The notes: generated from the letters alone by a model not told the origin. A stretch of DNA of 64,000 nucleotides from Yimella sp. cx-51 (GCF_017654605.1 NZ_CP072113.1:3038001-3102000), one strand, 5' to 3'. Numbered from the stretch's first letter, positions 16,717-25,701 are shown. Translations and numbers: made by a program.

Positions 16717-18726
16717 ATGACTCGCCGGTACGCACTCGCCGTCCTGGCGGCTCTGGTTTCGTTCGCGGCGTTGCTGGGCGTGGTCAACCTCGTCGATCCG
16801 GCGCCTCGACGCGTCGAGCTGAAGCCCGATCGCACGATGGTGGTGATCGCTGCACCTGGTCTGCGCTGGGCCGATGTCAGCTCGACGTCGTATCCCGACC
16901 TGTGGCAGACCCTCGACTACGGCGCCATCGGTTCGCTTAATCCGCGCGGTGGTTCCACCGGCACGTGCAGTGCGGACGCCTGGCTGAGCATCTCTGCGGG
17001 GCGTGGAGTTTCGGCTCCTTGGCTGTGCGCGAACCCGCCCTCCCCGACGGTCTCGGGCGAATCGGCGTCCTTGAAGTCCTTCCCCGGTTGGAGCTCACGC
17101 CTGCCACAGATCGGGTTGCTCGCCGATCGCTATCGGACGTCGGGCAAGTGCGTGGCGGCCGTCGGGGCCGGAGCTGCGCTCGCCGCTGCTGACCGCAATG
17201 GCCGGGTGAGCCACTACGAGGCCTCCCCGAGCCGCACCTTCGACCGGTGCCCGCTCACCTTCGTGGACGCCTCCGGCGGCAGTGCGAAAACCTCGATGGC
17301 GCAACTGAACACGGCGTTCTCCCACGTGCCGGCCACCGCGACGGTGGTCATCACCGGGCTCTCGGACGGACCGCGCACGGTCGCGCCGAAGGACGCCCGG
17401 CTGCGGATGCTCTTCGTGCTCGGCAACAACGTGCAGCACGGCACGCTGTGGTCGGCCTCGGTGCGCCAGCCGGGTGTTGTCCAACTCGCCGACCTCACGG
17501 CCACAGCTCTTGCACCGCTGGGACCAGTGCCCGCGCAGGTACAGGGTTCGCCGCTGCAACTCGCGTCCAACAAGACCCCTTCGGCGTCACTGGTCAACAA
17601 CGCCCGACAGTCGGACGCGACACTGCGGGCCGTCTTCGACCTCACCACCCCGTTCTTCGGGGCGTGGGGCCTGGCCGGACTGCTGCTGGGCATCGCGCTC
17701 TGTCGTCGGCGCGACCGGGTGCCTGCCTGGCTCCCGCCCGCCACCACCCTGTGGGCAGCCGTGCCAATCGCGACCTTCCTCGCGGTGTGGGCACCGTGGG
17801 CGTCCTGGCCCGCTGCTGCGGTGTGGCTGACGGTCTTCGCCCTGCTGTTCGCCGGCGCCATCACGTTGGTCGCCTACGCCGGGCGCTGGCGCCGCTCCCC
17901 CGTCGGACCGGCGATCGCGGTGGCCATCGCGACCTGGGTGGTGCTTGCGCTGGACGTGATGCACGGTTCGCGGTTGCAATTCAATGCACTGCTGGGTCTG
18001 CAACCGCTCAACGGCGGACGTTTCTACGGCATGGGCAATGTCGGCTTCGCGCTGCTGGCCACCTCTGCGCTGATCGCCGCCGGCCTCGCTGCGGGCTGTT
18101 TCCTGAACCGCGGGCTCGAACGCCTGGCCGCGGCAACGATCGCGCTCGCCGGATTGGCGACCGTCACCGTGGACGGCTGGCCGGGCTGGGGTGCCGATTT
18201 CGGCGGACCTCCGGCGGTGGTCGTGGCCACTGCGGTTCTCACGCTGCTCGCGCTGGGAATCCGCCTGCGTCCGCGCATGGTCGTACTCGTCGTCCTCGGG
18301 GCTGCCTTCGTGGCGCTCGCTCTCGCGGTGGCCGACTGGCTCCGGCCGGCGGCGTCCCGCACGCACCTCGGACGCTTCGTCCAGCAGGTCATCGACGGCG
18401 AAGGCGCCGGCGTGGTCGGCGACAAGCTCGCGGCCAACGTCAGGCTCGTCTTCGACACCCCGTTCAGCCCGCTCGTGCCGTTGGTACTGGTGGCGATCAT
18501 CGTGCTGGTCGCTCGCCGCGAACCGCGCCTCGACAATGCTTTGACCCGGGTGTTGTTCGGGCGTCAAACACTCATCGGACTGCTCGTGCTGTGGTCAGTC
18601 GGCTTCGCCATCAACGACTCCGGGCTCGCGTTGCTGCTCAACGGCATGGGGCTGGCGATTGCGCTCGCACTGGCCGTCGCCGCGCAGCACCTACGTCGAG
18701 AACAGGACGACGTCATCCGCATCTAA
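16717..18726 (+). CDS. Polytopic membrane protein with phosphatase-like outer domain (paralogue 2)
   Basis: This 669-residue paralogue of the 13141 gene has the same plan. An anchor helix (5-25) precedes an outer domain with VVIAAPGLRWAD, CSADAWLSISAG (84-95) and GVVQLADLTATAL. About ten helices then carry GGRFYGMGN (about 434-442), WPGWGADFGGP and INDSG. The shared polar motifs inside the membrane part suggest catalysis or lipid handling. The ATG at 16717 has a -10 element seven bases upstream; an in-frame ATG at 16684 falls in the repeat element. A palindromic terminator follows. Confidence 0.85.
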   Translation: MTRRYALAVLAALVSFAALLGVVNLVDPAPRRVELKPDRTMVVIAAPGLRWADVSSTSYPDLWQTLDYGAIGSLNPRGGSTGTCSADAWLSISAGRGVSAPWLCANPPSPTVSGESASLKSFPGWSSRLPQIGLLADRYRTSGKCVAAVGAGAALAAADRNGRVSHYEASPSRTFDRCPLTFVDASGGSAKTSMAQLNTAFSHVPATATVVITGLSDGPRTVAPKDARLRMLFVLGNNVQHGTLWSASVRQPGVVQLADLTATALAPLGPVPAQVQGSPLQLASNKTPSASLVNNARQSDATLRAVFDLTTPFFGAWGLAGLLLGIALCRRRDRVPAWLPPATTLWAAVPIATFLAVWAPWASWPAAAVWLTVFALLFAGAITLVAYAGRWRRSPVGPAIAVAIATWVVLALDVMHGSRLQFNALLGLQPLNGGRFYGMGNVGFALLATSALIAAGLAAGCFLNRGLERLAAATIALAGLATVTVDGWPGWGADFGGPPAVVVATAVLTLLALGIRLRPRMVVLVVLGAAFVALALAVADWLRPAASRTHLGRFVQQVIDGEGAGVVGDKLAANVRLVFDTPFSPLVPLVLVAIIVLVARREPRLDNALTRVLFGRQTLIGLLVLWSVGFAINDSGLALLLNGMGLAIALALAVAAQHLRREQDDVIRI

Positions 18727-18754
18727 CCGGTTCCCGACGGGACCTGGAGAGACC

Positions 18755-18817
18755 CACAAACCGGACGCATATCGCACGCTTTCGGCCCCGAAACGTACCT
18801 TTTGCGTCTGGTTTGTG
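18755..18817. terminator. Compound palindrome between convergent envelope genes
   Basis: The outer arms CACAAACCGGACGCA (18755-18769) and TGCGTCTGGTTTGTG (18803-18817) pair over 15 bp with one mismatch. An inner stem, TTTCGG-CC-CCGAAA (18780-18793), sits in the loop. It lies between the convergent genes ending at 18726 and 18835, and probably terminates both. Confidence 0.7.
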
Positions 18818-18834
18818 CGGGAAGTGCTGCGCGA

Positions 18835-20277
18835 TCAACGGGACGACCGACGCCGCGAGCGCCAGTGGAGGCCGACCAGCGCCACCAACGCCGCCCAGCA
18901 GACGTACGGCGTGACATTGCTGCGGAAGCCCAGCGTCCAGTCCTGCACCGACGGCGCGATGCCGGCGGCGCGGCCGGGCGCGTAGGCCAACGTCATGAAC
19001 AGGTGGCGCACGACGAACACGGCGTCCCAGGCGAAAGGCACCAGCAGCGGCAGCAGCATCCAGGTGACCGCGTCGTACCAAGGCAGTGAATAGGGCGCGA
19101 GCAGCACGTAGGCCGTCATCAGGACGAAGGTGAGGGCGATGGCTTCGCGGGTGGCGGCGTCCTCGATGCTGCGGGCCAGCCCAAAGCGTTCGACCAGGCG
19201 GTAGCCGCCCCAGGCGAAGAGCACCATGAGGACGGCGGCCAGCCCGAACGAGATCGCGGTGACCGCCCACTCGCCCAGGAAGTTACGCAGGCCGCGGATC
19301 ACCGGCGACCAGGGTGAGGCGTAGGAGAACGACCCGCCCGCGGCTCGCAGCTGGCGCAGCACGTTGGGTCCGGCGACGAGATAGGACGGCACGACGATCA
19401 GCGCGATGCCACCGAGCAGGTGGAGCACCGACTGCCGAAGCTCCGGACGCGCCACCTTGCGCCAACCCCACAGCACCGCGAGCAGCACGACGCCGTAGGT
19501 GACCTTGGTGGAGAACGCCGCCCCGGAGAAAATGCCCGCAGCCCACGGCTTGTCCTTCATCGTCCAGAGCGCGCCGAGCACGAAGAGTGCGGCAATGAGA
19601 TCGACATGGGCACCCAGCACGAGCACGGCGAAAACGAGCGGGTTGAAGGTCCACAAGACATCGACACGTCTGCGGGCGATCTCGTCGGTGGCGGTCATGC
19701 GCAGCAACAACAGCCGGACGCCGAACCACGCCAGCACGATCATGAACTGCCAGACCCAGACAGTGTCACGCAGGTTGGATCCGCCGACGGCCGAGCAGAA
19801 GGTCTGCAGAGCCGTGGCGAGTGGCCCGTAGATGCTCGGGGTGGTCTGCCAGGGCACCTGCACCGCGCCCGCCACCGGATCGAGGCCGTCATGCCAGTCG
19901 ATCGGCGATTCGGCGTAGGGGTCGTCGCCGCCCATCGCAATGCGGCCGTACGCCGCGTAGTTGAGGTGATCAGCCGAACCGAACGGGCCGGTCAGCAGGA
20001 CGGCGGCACCGAGCACCCCGACCGACCACCACGGGGCGATCCGCAGCGGCATCCGGGCGAGGCCGGCGAGCACACCGAGCGCCGCCAGGGCATAGGCGAT
20101 GAACAGGATCGTGGTGACGGTTGCCGAGGAGGGATACCAGGGCACGAGCGGGCCGGGCGAGAAGTCGCCCGACCCGAGCGGCGGCTTGGCGGCGGAGGTG
20201 CGTCCGGCACCGACCAGCAGCAGCAGGCCGAATGCCACGAACAGCAACGGGATTCGTGACTTCCCGAGCAGCCTCAC
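18835..20277 (-). CDS. GT-C mannosyltransferase, MptA/MptB-like
   Basis: The 480-residue protein has about twelve helices. Its outer-loop motifs are GSADHLNYAAYGRIA, DDPYAESP, TPSIYGPL and LGAHVDLIAAL, the pattern of alpha-1,6-mannosyltransferases of the lipomannan pathway. Those use polyprenyl-phosphate-mannose. The GTG at 20277 was chosen because RLLGKSRIPLLFVAFGLLLL then forms the first helix. It overlaps the GT2 stop by 4 bases (GTGA), so it is coupled to it. The acceptor is unknown. Confidence 0.85.
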   Translation of the reverse strand: MRLLGKSRIPLLFVAFGLLLLVGAGRTSAAKPPLGSGDFSPGPLVPWYPSSATVTTILFIAYALAALGVLAGLARMPLRIAPWWSVGVLGAAVLLTGPFGSADHLNYAAYGRIAMGGDDPYAESPIDWHDGLDPVAGAVQVPWQTTPSIYGPLATALQTFCSAVGGSNLRDTVWVWQFMIVLAWFGVRLLLLRMTATDEIARRRVDVLWTFNPLVFAVLVLGAHVDLIAALFVLGALWTMKDKPWAAGIFSGAAFSTKVTYGVVLLAVLWGWRKVARPELRQSVLHLLGGIALIVVPSYLVAGPNVLRQLRAAGGSFSYASPWSPVIRGLRNFLGEWAVTAISFGLAAVLMVLFAWGGYRLVERFGLARSIEDAATREAIALTFVLMTAYVLLAPYSLPWYDAVTWMLLPLLVPFAWDAVFVVRHLFMTLAYAPGRAAGIAPSVQDWTLGFRSNVTPYVCWAALVALVGLHWRSRRRSSR

Positions 20278-20969
20278 CGGTCGGCCCGGCGCCGTAGCGC
20301 CTGCCTGACGTCGCGATACTGCGCGGCGCGGTGCAGCTTGGCGCGCAGGTCGGTGCCGGTCACGCGGTGTTGCAGGTCGACCGGCACTTCCACCACGCGC
20401 AGGCCGGCCCGCAGGACGTCGATGCTCATGCCGACCTCGACTCCCCAACCGGGAGCGAACGGGGTGGCTGCTTCGAGCGCGGCCCGGTTGAGACATCGCT
20501 GACCACTGAGCGGCTGCTTCGCGGTCCAACCGGTGGCGGCCTCGATGCCTTCACGACCCAAGCGCACCACCCGTCCGCTTCCGCCGCCGGCGCTCTGCTG
20601 CGGCGGCAGGGTCGCGATCGTCAGGTCGGCCTCGTCGGCCAGCACCGGACGCACCAGATCGACCAGCGCCGAAGCCGTCGCCGCCAGATCGGCGTCGGCG
20701 AAGAGCACCGGACTCTGGTCGTAACCCAACTGGTCGGCGTACTCGACGCCGGTCGTCATCGCTCCGGCTTTGCCCGTGCTCTGGGGGTGACGCATGACGT
20801 ACGCACCGGACGCGCCGGCCACGTCTGCGGTGTTGTCGGTCGAGCCGTCGTCGATCACGATCACGCTGAGCACGACGTCCAGGCCGGCCAACGCCACGAC
20901 GGTCTGTGCGATCCGCTGCGCCTCATCCTTGGCCGGGATGATCGCAACAGCACCTATGCGGGTCGGCAT
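20274..20969 (-). CDS. Family 2 glycosyltransferase
   Basis: The 231-residue protein is a GT-A fold enzyme with AIIPAKDEAQRI, VIVIDDGSTDNTADVA, and LFADADLAAT as the DxD-type metal motif. It has no C-terminal membrane helices, so it acts in the cytoplasm. Relatives include dolichol/polyprenol-phosphate-mannose and glucosyl-phosphoglycerate synthases. Given the GT-C enzyme directly downstream, making its polyprenyl-phosphate sugar donor is an attractive idea but not shown. The start overlaps the DUF5926 stop by one base. Confidence 0.85.
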   Translation of the reverse strand: MPTRIGAVAIIPAKDEAQRIAQTVVALAGLDVVLSVIVIDDGSTDNTADVAGASGAYVMRHPQSTGKAGAMTTGVEYADQLGYDQSPVLFADADLAATASALVDLVRPVLADEADLTIATLPPQQSAGGGSGRVVRLGREGIEAATGWTAKQPLSGQRCLNRAALEAATPFAPGWGVEVGMSIDVLRAGLRVVEVPVDLQHRVTGTDLRAKLHRAAQYRDVRQALRRRADR

Positions 20970-21826
20970 CAGCGCAGCGTGATCTGTCTGCTCACCACGC
21001 CGTTCCGGGCGCGCCGTTCTTCGGTCGTCAGTGGCTCGTCGTTCTCGTACGCAGCGGTGAACCGGTCGGCGAGCTGCTTCATCGCGGCGCCGTGATCGCC
21101 GGCTTCGGTGTCGGCCGGCACCTCCCACACCGGCACGAGCAGGCCGTACGCGCGGAACGCGCCCAGCAGGCGTCCGTCGCCGAGGGTGCTCTCACCGGCG
21201 GCGTGCAGGCGGGCCAACGCGTCGGTGGCTTTGTTCTCGTCGACATCGAGGATCCAGCGGACGTAGGTGCGCTCACCGATGCGCACCCAGTAGGCCGACG
21301 GCACGTCGGCCATGCGGACGGTCGGGGCGACCGCCTCGTTGGCGCGCTCCATCGACGCCTTGCCGCCCTCGTCCAGGTGTTGGCCCTCGACCCAGAAGTC
21401 GAAGCCGTCGTGCACGGTCAGATCGAGCGACGTGCTCGTGACGAGGTCTTGCAGCCGGGGGCTGTCGGCAGTGGCCTTCGGCGCCTGCTCCAGCGGCTGG
21501 CCATCGTCCAGTTGCACTGCGGCACGGACGATCTCGGCGAGATCGCGACTCACATCACCGGAAGCGACGACCGACTGCACGCCAATGTAGATGTCACCGT
21601 TGTCGCGCTTCATCGCCGGCCAGCTCATCGGCAGCACGGTGGCGAAGGTGAGGTCGTGACTGGTGCCGTCGACCTCGACGGTCACCGGGCTGGTGGCCGA
21701 AGGCACGATCTCGCGCAGGGCCACCCATTGGGCCTCGTCAGGGAGGCCCTGGAATGGACGTCCGACGTACGGAGCTGGCTTGATCTTCGGCGGTTTGTCG
21801 GCTTTGCGACGGGCGGCTTTCCCCAT
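20969..21826 (-). CDS. DUF5926 family protein
   Basis: This 285-residue actinobacterial protein has a basic N-terminus (GKAARRKADKPPKIKP) and the family blocks YVGRPFQGLPDEAQWVALRE, ATVLPMSWPAMKRDNGDIYI and GDVSRDLAEIV. Many homologues begin with a zinc-binding SEC-C motif, which is absent here. The function is unknown. It heads a three-gene unit with the GT2 and GT-C genes. TAGGCT (21835-21840) eight bases before the ATG is a likely leaderless -10 element. Confidence 0.85.
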   Translation of the reverse strand: MGKAARRKADKPPKIKPAPYVGRPFQGLPDEAQWVALREIVPSATSPVTVEVDGTSHDLTFATVLPMSWPAMKRDNGDIYIGVQSVVASGDVSRDLAEIVRAAVQLDDGQPLEQAPKATADSPRLQDLVTSTSLDLTVHDGFDFWVEGQHLDEGGKASMERANEAVAPTVRMADVPSAYWVRIGERTYVRWILDVDENKATDALARLHAAGESTLGDGRLLGAFRAYGLLVPVWEVPADTEAGDHGAAMKQLADRFTAAYENDEPLTTEERRARNGVVSRQITLR

Positions 21827-21915
21827 GATGGGTGAGCCTACTCATCAGTCGCACTCAGTGGGTGCCAGCCCGACGGTGGGCTTCGCCACTCGCTGTGCAC
21901 ACCCTCTCGGGTGGG

Positions 21916-22350
21916 TCAGACCCGACGGCGCGAGGGACCACCCATGGCCGCCCAGACGGTGGTGCGTCCGTCGTCGTCGTTGACGCCCCACTCGTGCGCG
22001 AGGGCCCGGACGATGCGCAGGCCGCGGCCGCTGTTGGCCCACGGCGTCTGCGGCTTGGGCTGCGGCGAACGCTCGCCGCCACCGTCGCTGACCTCCACCT
22101 CGATGCGCGGCGGGCGCACCTTCCAGTGCACGCGGATCGTGCCGTCCGGCAGCGGGCGTCCGTGCAGGATGGCGTTGGCCACGAGTTCGGAGACGACCGT
22201 CTCGGTCTCCTCCCGGACGTCCTCGGGGACGAGCGACTCGGCGAGATCGGTGCGCAGCACACGGCGCACCTCCGGCACTGAATCGGTGGTGAAGGCCAGG
22301 CGCTGGGTGCGCACCCAGGAGTCGGCGGTCGAGGAGTCGCTCTCGGTCAT
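21916..22350 (-). CDS. Anti-sigma-factor-type ATP-binding protein (HATPase_c_2)
   Basis: This 144-residue single GHKL ATPase domain of the SpoIIAB/RsbW type has an N box in ETETVVSELVANAILHG, a G1 box in VEVSDGGGE, and a G2-like SGRGLRIVRALAHEWGV. Such proteins bind sigma factors or phosphorylate anti-anti-sigma partners. No partner gene is adjacent. The ATG at 22350 has TAAGGT seven bases upstream, which supports a leaderless start there. Confidence 0.87.
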   Translation of the reverse strand: MTESDSSTADSWVRTQRLAFTTDSVPEVRRVLRTDLAESLVPEDVREETETVVSELVANAILHGRPLPDGTIRVHWKVRPPRIEVEVSDGGGERSPQPKPQTPWANSGRGLRIVRALAHEWGVNDDDGRTTVWAAMGGPSRRRV

Positions 22351-22357
22351 GGGCTGC

Positions 22358-22363
22358 ACCTTA
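22358..22363 (-). promoter_or_regulatory. -10 element of the anti-sigma-type gene
   Basis: TAAGGT, read on the minus strand, ends seven bases before the ATG at 22350. It overlaps the stop codon of the upstream GDPD gene. Confidence 0.5.
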
Positions 22364-23143
22364 TCCGCTTGCCGCATCAACCAACTGGCGCACCGCCGCG
22401 GGCCGGTTGGTGATGATCGCGTCCACCCCGAGATCGAGGCACAGCTGCACGTCCTGCTCGGAGTCGACGGTCCACACGTGCACCCGGTTGCCCTGGTCGT
22501 GGTGCCGCTGCACGAACTTCGGATCACGCCTCAGGATGTTGATGCCGGGGCCAGCGATCTGGACGTTTGCGGGGAGGCTCGTGCGGAAGCGCGGCAGCTG
22601 CACTGATTCGATCAACTGCACCCGCTCCAGCTGTGGTGCCAGCTTGGCGAAACGACCCACCGCGAGCGACGAGAAGGACATCAACCGCACCTTCACGCGG
22701 GCGTCCTGCGGATCGAGCAGTTGGTACTCGTCCAGGATCTTCGCCAACTGACGCTCCACCTGGGCGGCATGGCGCGTGGGGTGCTTGGTCTCGATGACCA
22801 GTTGCACCGGGCGGGATGCGGCGAGCATGAGCTCGATGAGTTCGCGCAGTGTCAGCACGGTCGCGCTGTGCTCCTCCCCCCTCCAAAGACCCCAGTCGAA
22901 GGCGCGCAGTTGCTCCAGGCTCAGATGGGAGACAACGCCTTTGCCGTCGCTGGTGCGATCGAGGGTGCGGTCGTGGATGCACACCAGTTCGTCGTCGGCG
23001 GAGAGTCGGACATCGCATTCCACGCCGTCCGCGCCGTCGGTGATCGCCTGTTCGTAGGCCCGGATCGTGTGCTCGGGGTGGGCCTCGCTCGCGCCCCGAT
23101 GCGCAATGACGAGGGGCTTGGTCGGGGCCGGGTCGTGTGCCAC
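22361..23143 (-). CDS. Glycerophosphodiester phosphodiesterase
   Basis: The 260-residue TIM-barrel enzyme hydrolyses glycerophosphodiesters to glycerol-3-phosphate and an alcohol. The family signature is clear: IAHRGASEAHPEHT with the catalytic His, ECDVRLSADDELVCIHD with the metal-binding Glu/Asp and second His, and VIETKHPT. It lacks a signal peptide, so it is cytoplasmic. The GTG start has CAGGAT seven bases upstream. It is divergent from the enoyl-CoA hydratase-family gene, with 26 bases between them. Confidence 0.93.
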   Translation of the reverse strand: MAHDPAPTKPLVIAHRGASEAHPEHTIRAYEQAITDGADGVECDVRLSADDELVCIHDRTLDRTSDGKGVVSHLSLEQLRAFDWGLWRGEEHSATVLTLRELIELMLAASRPVQLVIETKHPTRHAAQVERQLAKILDEYQLLDPQDARVKVRLMSFSSLAVGRFAKLAPQLERVQLIESVQLPRFRTSLPANVQIAGPGINILRRDPKFVQRHHDQGNRVHVWTVDSEQDVQLCLDLGVDAIITNRPAAVRQLVDAASG

Positions 23144-23169
23144 GCGAGCAATCCTGCCAAAGTGCTGGC

Positions 23170-24159
23170 ATGAACGAAGTGCAACTGACGGTGGAAGGGC
23201 GGCTGGGCCGCATCGTGCTCGACCGGCCGAAGGCGCTCAACGCGCTGACGCTGGAGATGGTGACCGCCATCGACGCGCAACTGCAGCAGTGGGCCACGGA
23301 CCCGCAGGTGCAGTTCGTCTCGATCGAGGGCGCCGGCGAGCGAGGCCTCTGCGCCGGGGGCGACGTCGTGGCGGTGCGCCGCGCGGTGGTCGACGGCGAG
23401 GCCGGTCAGGAGTTCTTCGCGGCGGAGTACGCGATGAACGCGCGCCTGGCGTCCTACCCGAAGCCCACCATCGTCTTCCAGGACGGCTTCGTGCTCGGCG
23501 GTGGCGTGGGCGTTTCGGCCCACTGCGCAGTTCGCCTCGCGACCGAGCGCACCAAGGTGGCGATGCCCGAGACGATCATCGGTTTCTTCCCGGACGTCGG
23601 CGCGATGCACCTGCTGGCCCGCGCCCCGGGTGAGATCGGCACGCATCTGGCGCTCACCGGCCAGATGATCAATGGCGCGGACGCCGTCTTCGCCGGACTC
23701 AGCGATGCCGTCATCGACTCCTCGCTCTGGCCGGGCCTGCTGCGGGACATGCGTGACGGGTCAGGCGCGTCGTACTCACCGTTGCCGGTCGACAGCGAGC
23801 TTGCCGCGCAACAGGGCTGGATCGACGAGTGCTACGCCGGTGACGACGCCGCGGTCATCGTGGAGCGGCTCTCGACCAGCAACGAGCCCGAGGCCCGTGA
23901 GGCTGCCGAGCTCATCCGGCAGCGCTCTCCCTACTCGGTCTGCGTCACGCTCGCGGCACTGCGCCGGGCCCGCGCGATGGAGACCGTCGATGAGGTGCTG
24001 GCCCAGGATCTGCGGATCGCCGCCGTCGTCTCGCACCATCCCGACTTCGCCGAAGGGGTACGCGCGCAACTCGTCGACAAGGACCGCTCACCGCGCTGGA
24101 CGCACGGGTCGGTCGCAGACGTGCCGGCGTCCGAGGTGGAGGCGGCCTTCGCGGGTTGA
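23170..24159 (+). CDS. Enoyl-CoA hydratase/isomerase family, 3-hydroxyisobutyryl-CoA hydrolase-like
   Basis: This 329-residue crotonase-fold protein is longer than simple enoyl-CoA hydratases. It shows the HIBYL-CoA hydrolase marks: RGLCAGGDVVAVRRA in the oxyanion hole, GGGVGVSAHCAVRLATE, and MPETIIGFFPDVGA with the catalytic Glu and Asp. The C-terminal ECH_2 extension is present. The likely reaction is hydrolysis of 3-hydroxyisobutyryl-CoA in valine breakdown. It stands alone, convergent with the MurE-like gene. Confidence 0.88.
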   Translation: MNEVQLTVEGRLGRIVLDRPKALNALTLEMVTAIDAQLQQWATDPQVQFVSIEGAGERGLCAGGDVVAVRRAVVDGEAGQEFFAAEYAMNARLASYPKPTIVFQDGFVLGGGVGVSAHCAVRLATERTKVAMPETIIGFFPDVGAMHLLARAPGEIGTHLALTGQMINGADAVFAGLSDAVIDSSLWPGLLRDMRDGSGASYSPLPVDSELAAQQGWIDECYAGDDAAVIVERLSTSNEPEAREAAELIRQRSPYSVCVTLAALRRARAMETVDEVLAQDLRIAAVVSHHPDFAEGVRAQLVDKDRSPRWTHGSVADVPASEVEAAFAG

Positions 24160-24165
24160 CCAGGC

Positions 24166-25647
24166 TCAACCGGCGGGTGTGCCCGCTCCACGCTCGGCGA
24201 GCAGTTCGGTGACGACTGTCGGGTCGTGGAAGTCGACATCGCCGTGCGGCAGGTGTTGCACCCTCTCGTGACCCTTGCCGGCGACGACGACCACGTCGCC
24301 GGGGCGGGCCTCGTCCAACGCCTGCCGGATCGCTTCGCGGCGGTCGAGGACGATGCGGGTGTTGTTCGGGTCGGCGCCGGTCATCACCTCAGCGGCGATG
24401 GCCGCTGGGTCTTCGGAGTAGGAGTCGTCGGTGGTGATGATGTTGAGGTCACCCACCGCCGATGCGACTGCACCCATCGGCGCCCGCTTGCCCGGATCGC
24501 GTTCTCCTGCAGCGCCGTACACACAGATCAGCTTCGCGCCGACGGTGCTGGCGTCGGTGACCTCGCGCGCGACGTCGAGCAGCACCCGCAGCGCATCGTC
24601 GGTGTGGGCGTAGTCGACCACCACCTCGAAACCGTGATCCTGAGCAGCCTGCACGCGCTCGAAGCGACCCGGCACTTGCGCCATCGTCTCGACGGCTCGG
24701 ACGAGGGTGTCGGCGTCCAGGCCCATCTCCAGCACGATCGCGGCCGCGCCGGCCACGTTGTGCACGTTGTAATCGCCAAGCAGCGGAGTCTTGAGTGAGA
24801 TCGACTGCCCGGCAGGGGTTTTCAGGGTGAACGTGGTGCCTGCCCCGTCGAGGTGGGCGCCCAGGATGCGGTAATCGGCGTCGTCGGCGTGGCCGTAGGT
24901 GAGCACGCCGTTCACCTCGGCAGCGATGCGCCGGCCGTACTCGTCGTCGGCATTGACCAGCTTCGGACCCTCGGTGCGCTCGAAGAGGCTGCGCTTGGTG
25001 CGGTAGTAGTCCTCCATGTCGGGGTGGAAGTCGAGGTGATCGCGGGTGAGGTTGGTGAAAAGCGCTGCGGCATAACGTGTTCCGAGCACACGGTGCAGTG
25101 CGAGGCCGTGCGAGCTGGTCTCCAGCACGACATGCTTCACCCCGGCTTCGAGCATCCTCCGCAGGTTGCCCTGCACCTGCGGAGCCTCGCCGGTGGTGCG
25201 GATCGCCGGTTCGCGCTGCGTGCCGACGACGATCTCAGCGGTGGTGAGCAGACCCGTCGCCAGTTCGCCATTGGCCGTGCTCAGAATGCCGTGCAGCACA
25301 TACGAACTCGTCGTCTTGCCGTTGGTACCGGTGACGCCGTAGACGGTCAGCCGGTGCGAGGGGTCGTCGGCGAACGCGGTGGCCAGGCGAGCGAGCGCCA
25401 CGCGGGCGTCCGGTACGACTGCGGTGGGGATGCCCTCGATCGGGGCTTCAGCAACCACGAGCTGAGCGCCACGCTTGATCGCGTCGGGGGCGAATCGCGC
25501 GCCGTCACTGGTGAATCCGCGGATCGCGACGAATACATTTCCCGCCTCGACCTCATTGGACGCGTGGGTGACGCCGGTGAGTTCGCCCTCCACCGGGGGC
25601 ACCTCGACACCGAGGATCTGGGCGATCTGGTCAGCGGTCAGCAACAC
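24166..25647 (-). CDS. murE: MurE-family UDP-MurNAc-dipeptide ligase without the DAP signature
   Basis: The 493-residue Mur ligase has the P-loop GVTGTNGKTTSS, the central ALFTNLTRDHLDFHPD with the carboxylated-lysine region after it, and a C-terminal domain with VVVDYAHTDDALRVLL and VVAGKGHE. It adds the third residue of the peptidoglycan stem. The DNPR motif that binds meso-diaminopimelate in DAP-type MurE reads TDDSYSEDP here (about residue 405), so lysine or another amino acid is more likely. The gene lies outside any division cluster. TAGGCT six bases before the GTG suggests a leaderless start. Confidence 0.88.
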   Translation of the reverse strand: MLLTADQIAQILGVEVPPVEGELTGVTHASNEVEAGNVFVAIRGFTSDGARFAPDAIKRGAQLVVAEAPIEGIPTAVVPDARVALARLATAFADDPSHRLTVYGVTGTNGKTTSSYVLHGILSTANGELATGLLTTAEIVVGTQREPAIRTTGEAPQVQGNLRRMLEAGVKHVVLETSSHGLALHRVLGTRYAAALFTNLTRDHLDFHPDMEDYYRTKRSLFERTEGPKLVNADDEYGRRIAAEVNGVLTYGHADDADYRILGAHLDGAGTTFTLKTPAGQSISLKTPLLGDYNVHNVAGAAAIVLEMGLDADTLVRAVETMAQVPGRFERVQAAQDHGFEVVVDYAHTDDALRVLLDVAREVTDASTVGAKLICVYGAAGERDPGKRAPMGAVASAVGDLNIITTDDSYSEDPAAIAAEVMTGADPNNTRIVLDRREAIRQALDEARPGDVVVVAGKGHERVQHLPHGDVDFHDPTVVTELLAERGAGTPAG

Positions 25648-25653
25648 CCGGCG

Positions 25654-25659
25654 AGCCTA
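25654..25659 (-). promoter_or_regulatory. murE -10 element
   Basis: TAGGCT on the minus strand ends six bases before the GTG at 25647, and no Shine-Dalgarno sequence lies between. Confidence 0.55.
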
Positions 25660-25701
25660 GCAACGCCGCGCCCGCGCACATCTCGCCGCGCGCGGTGGCG
25701 C

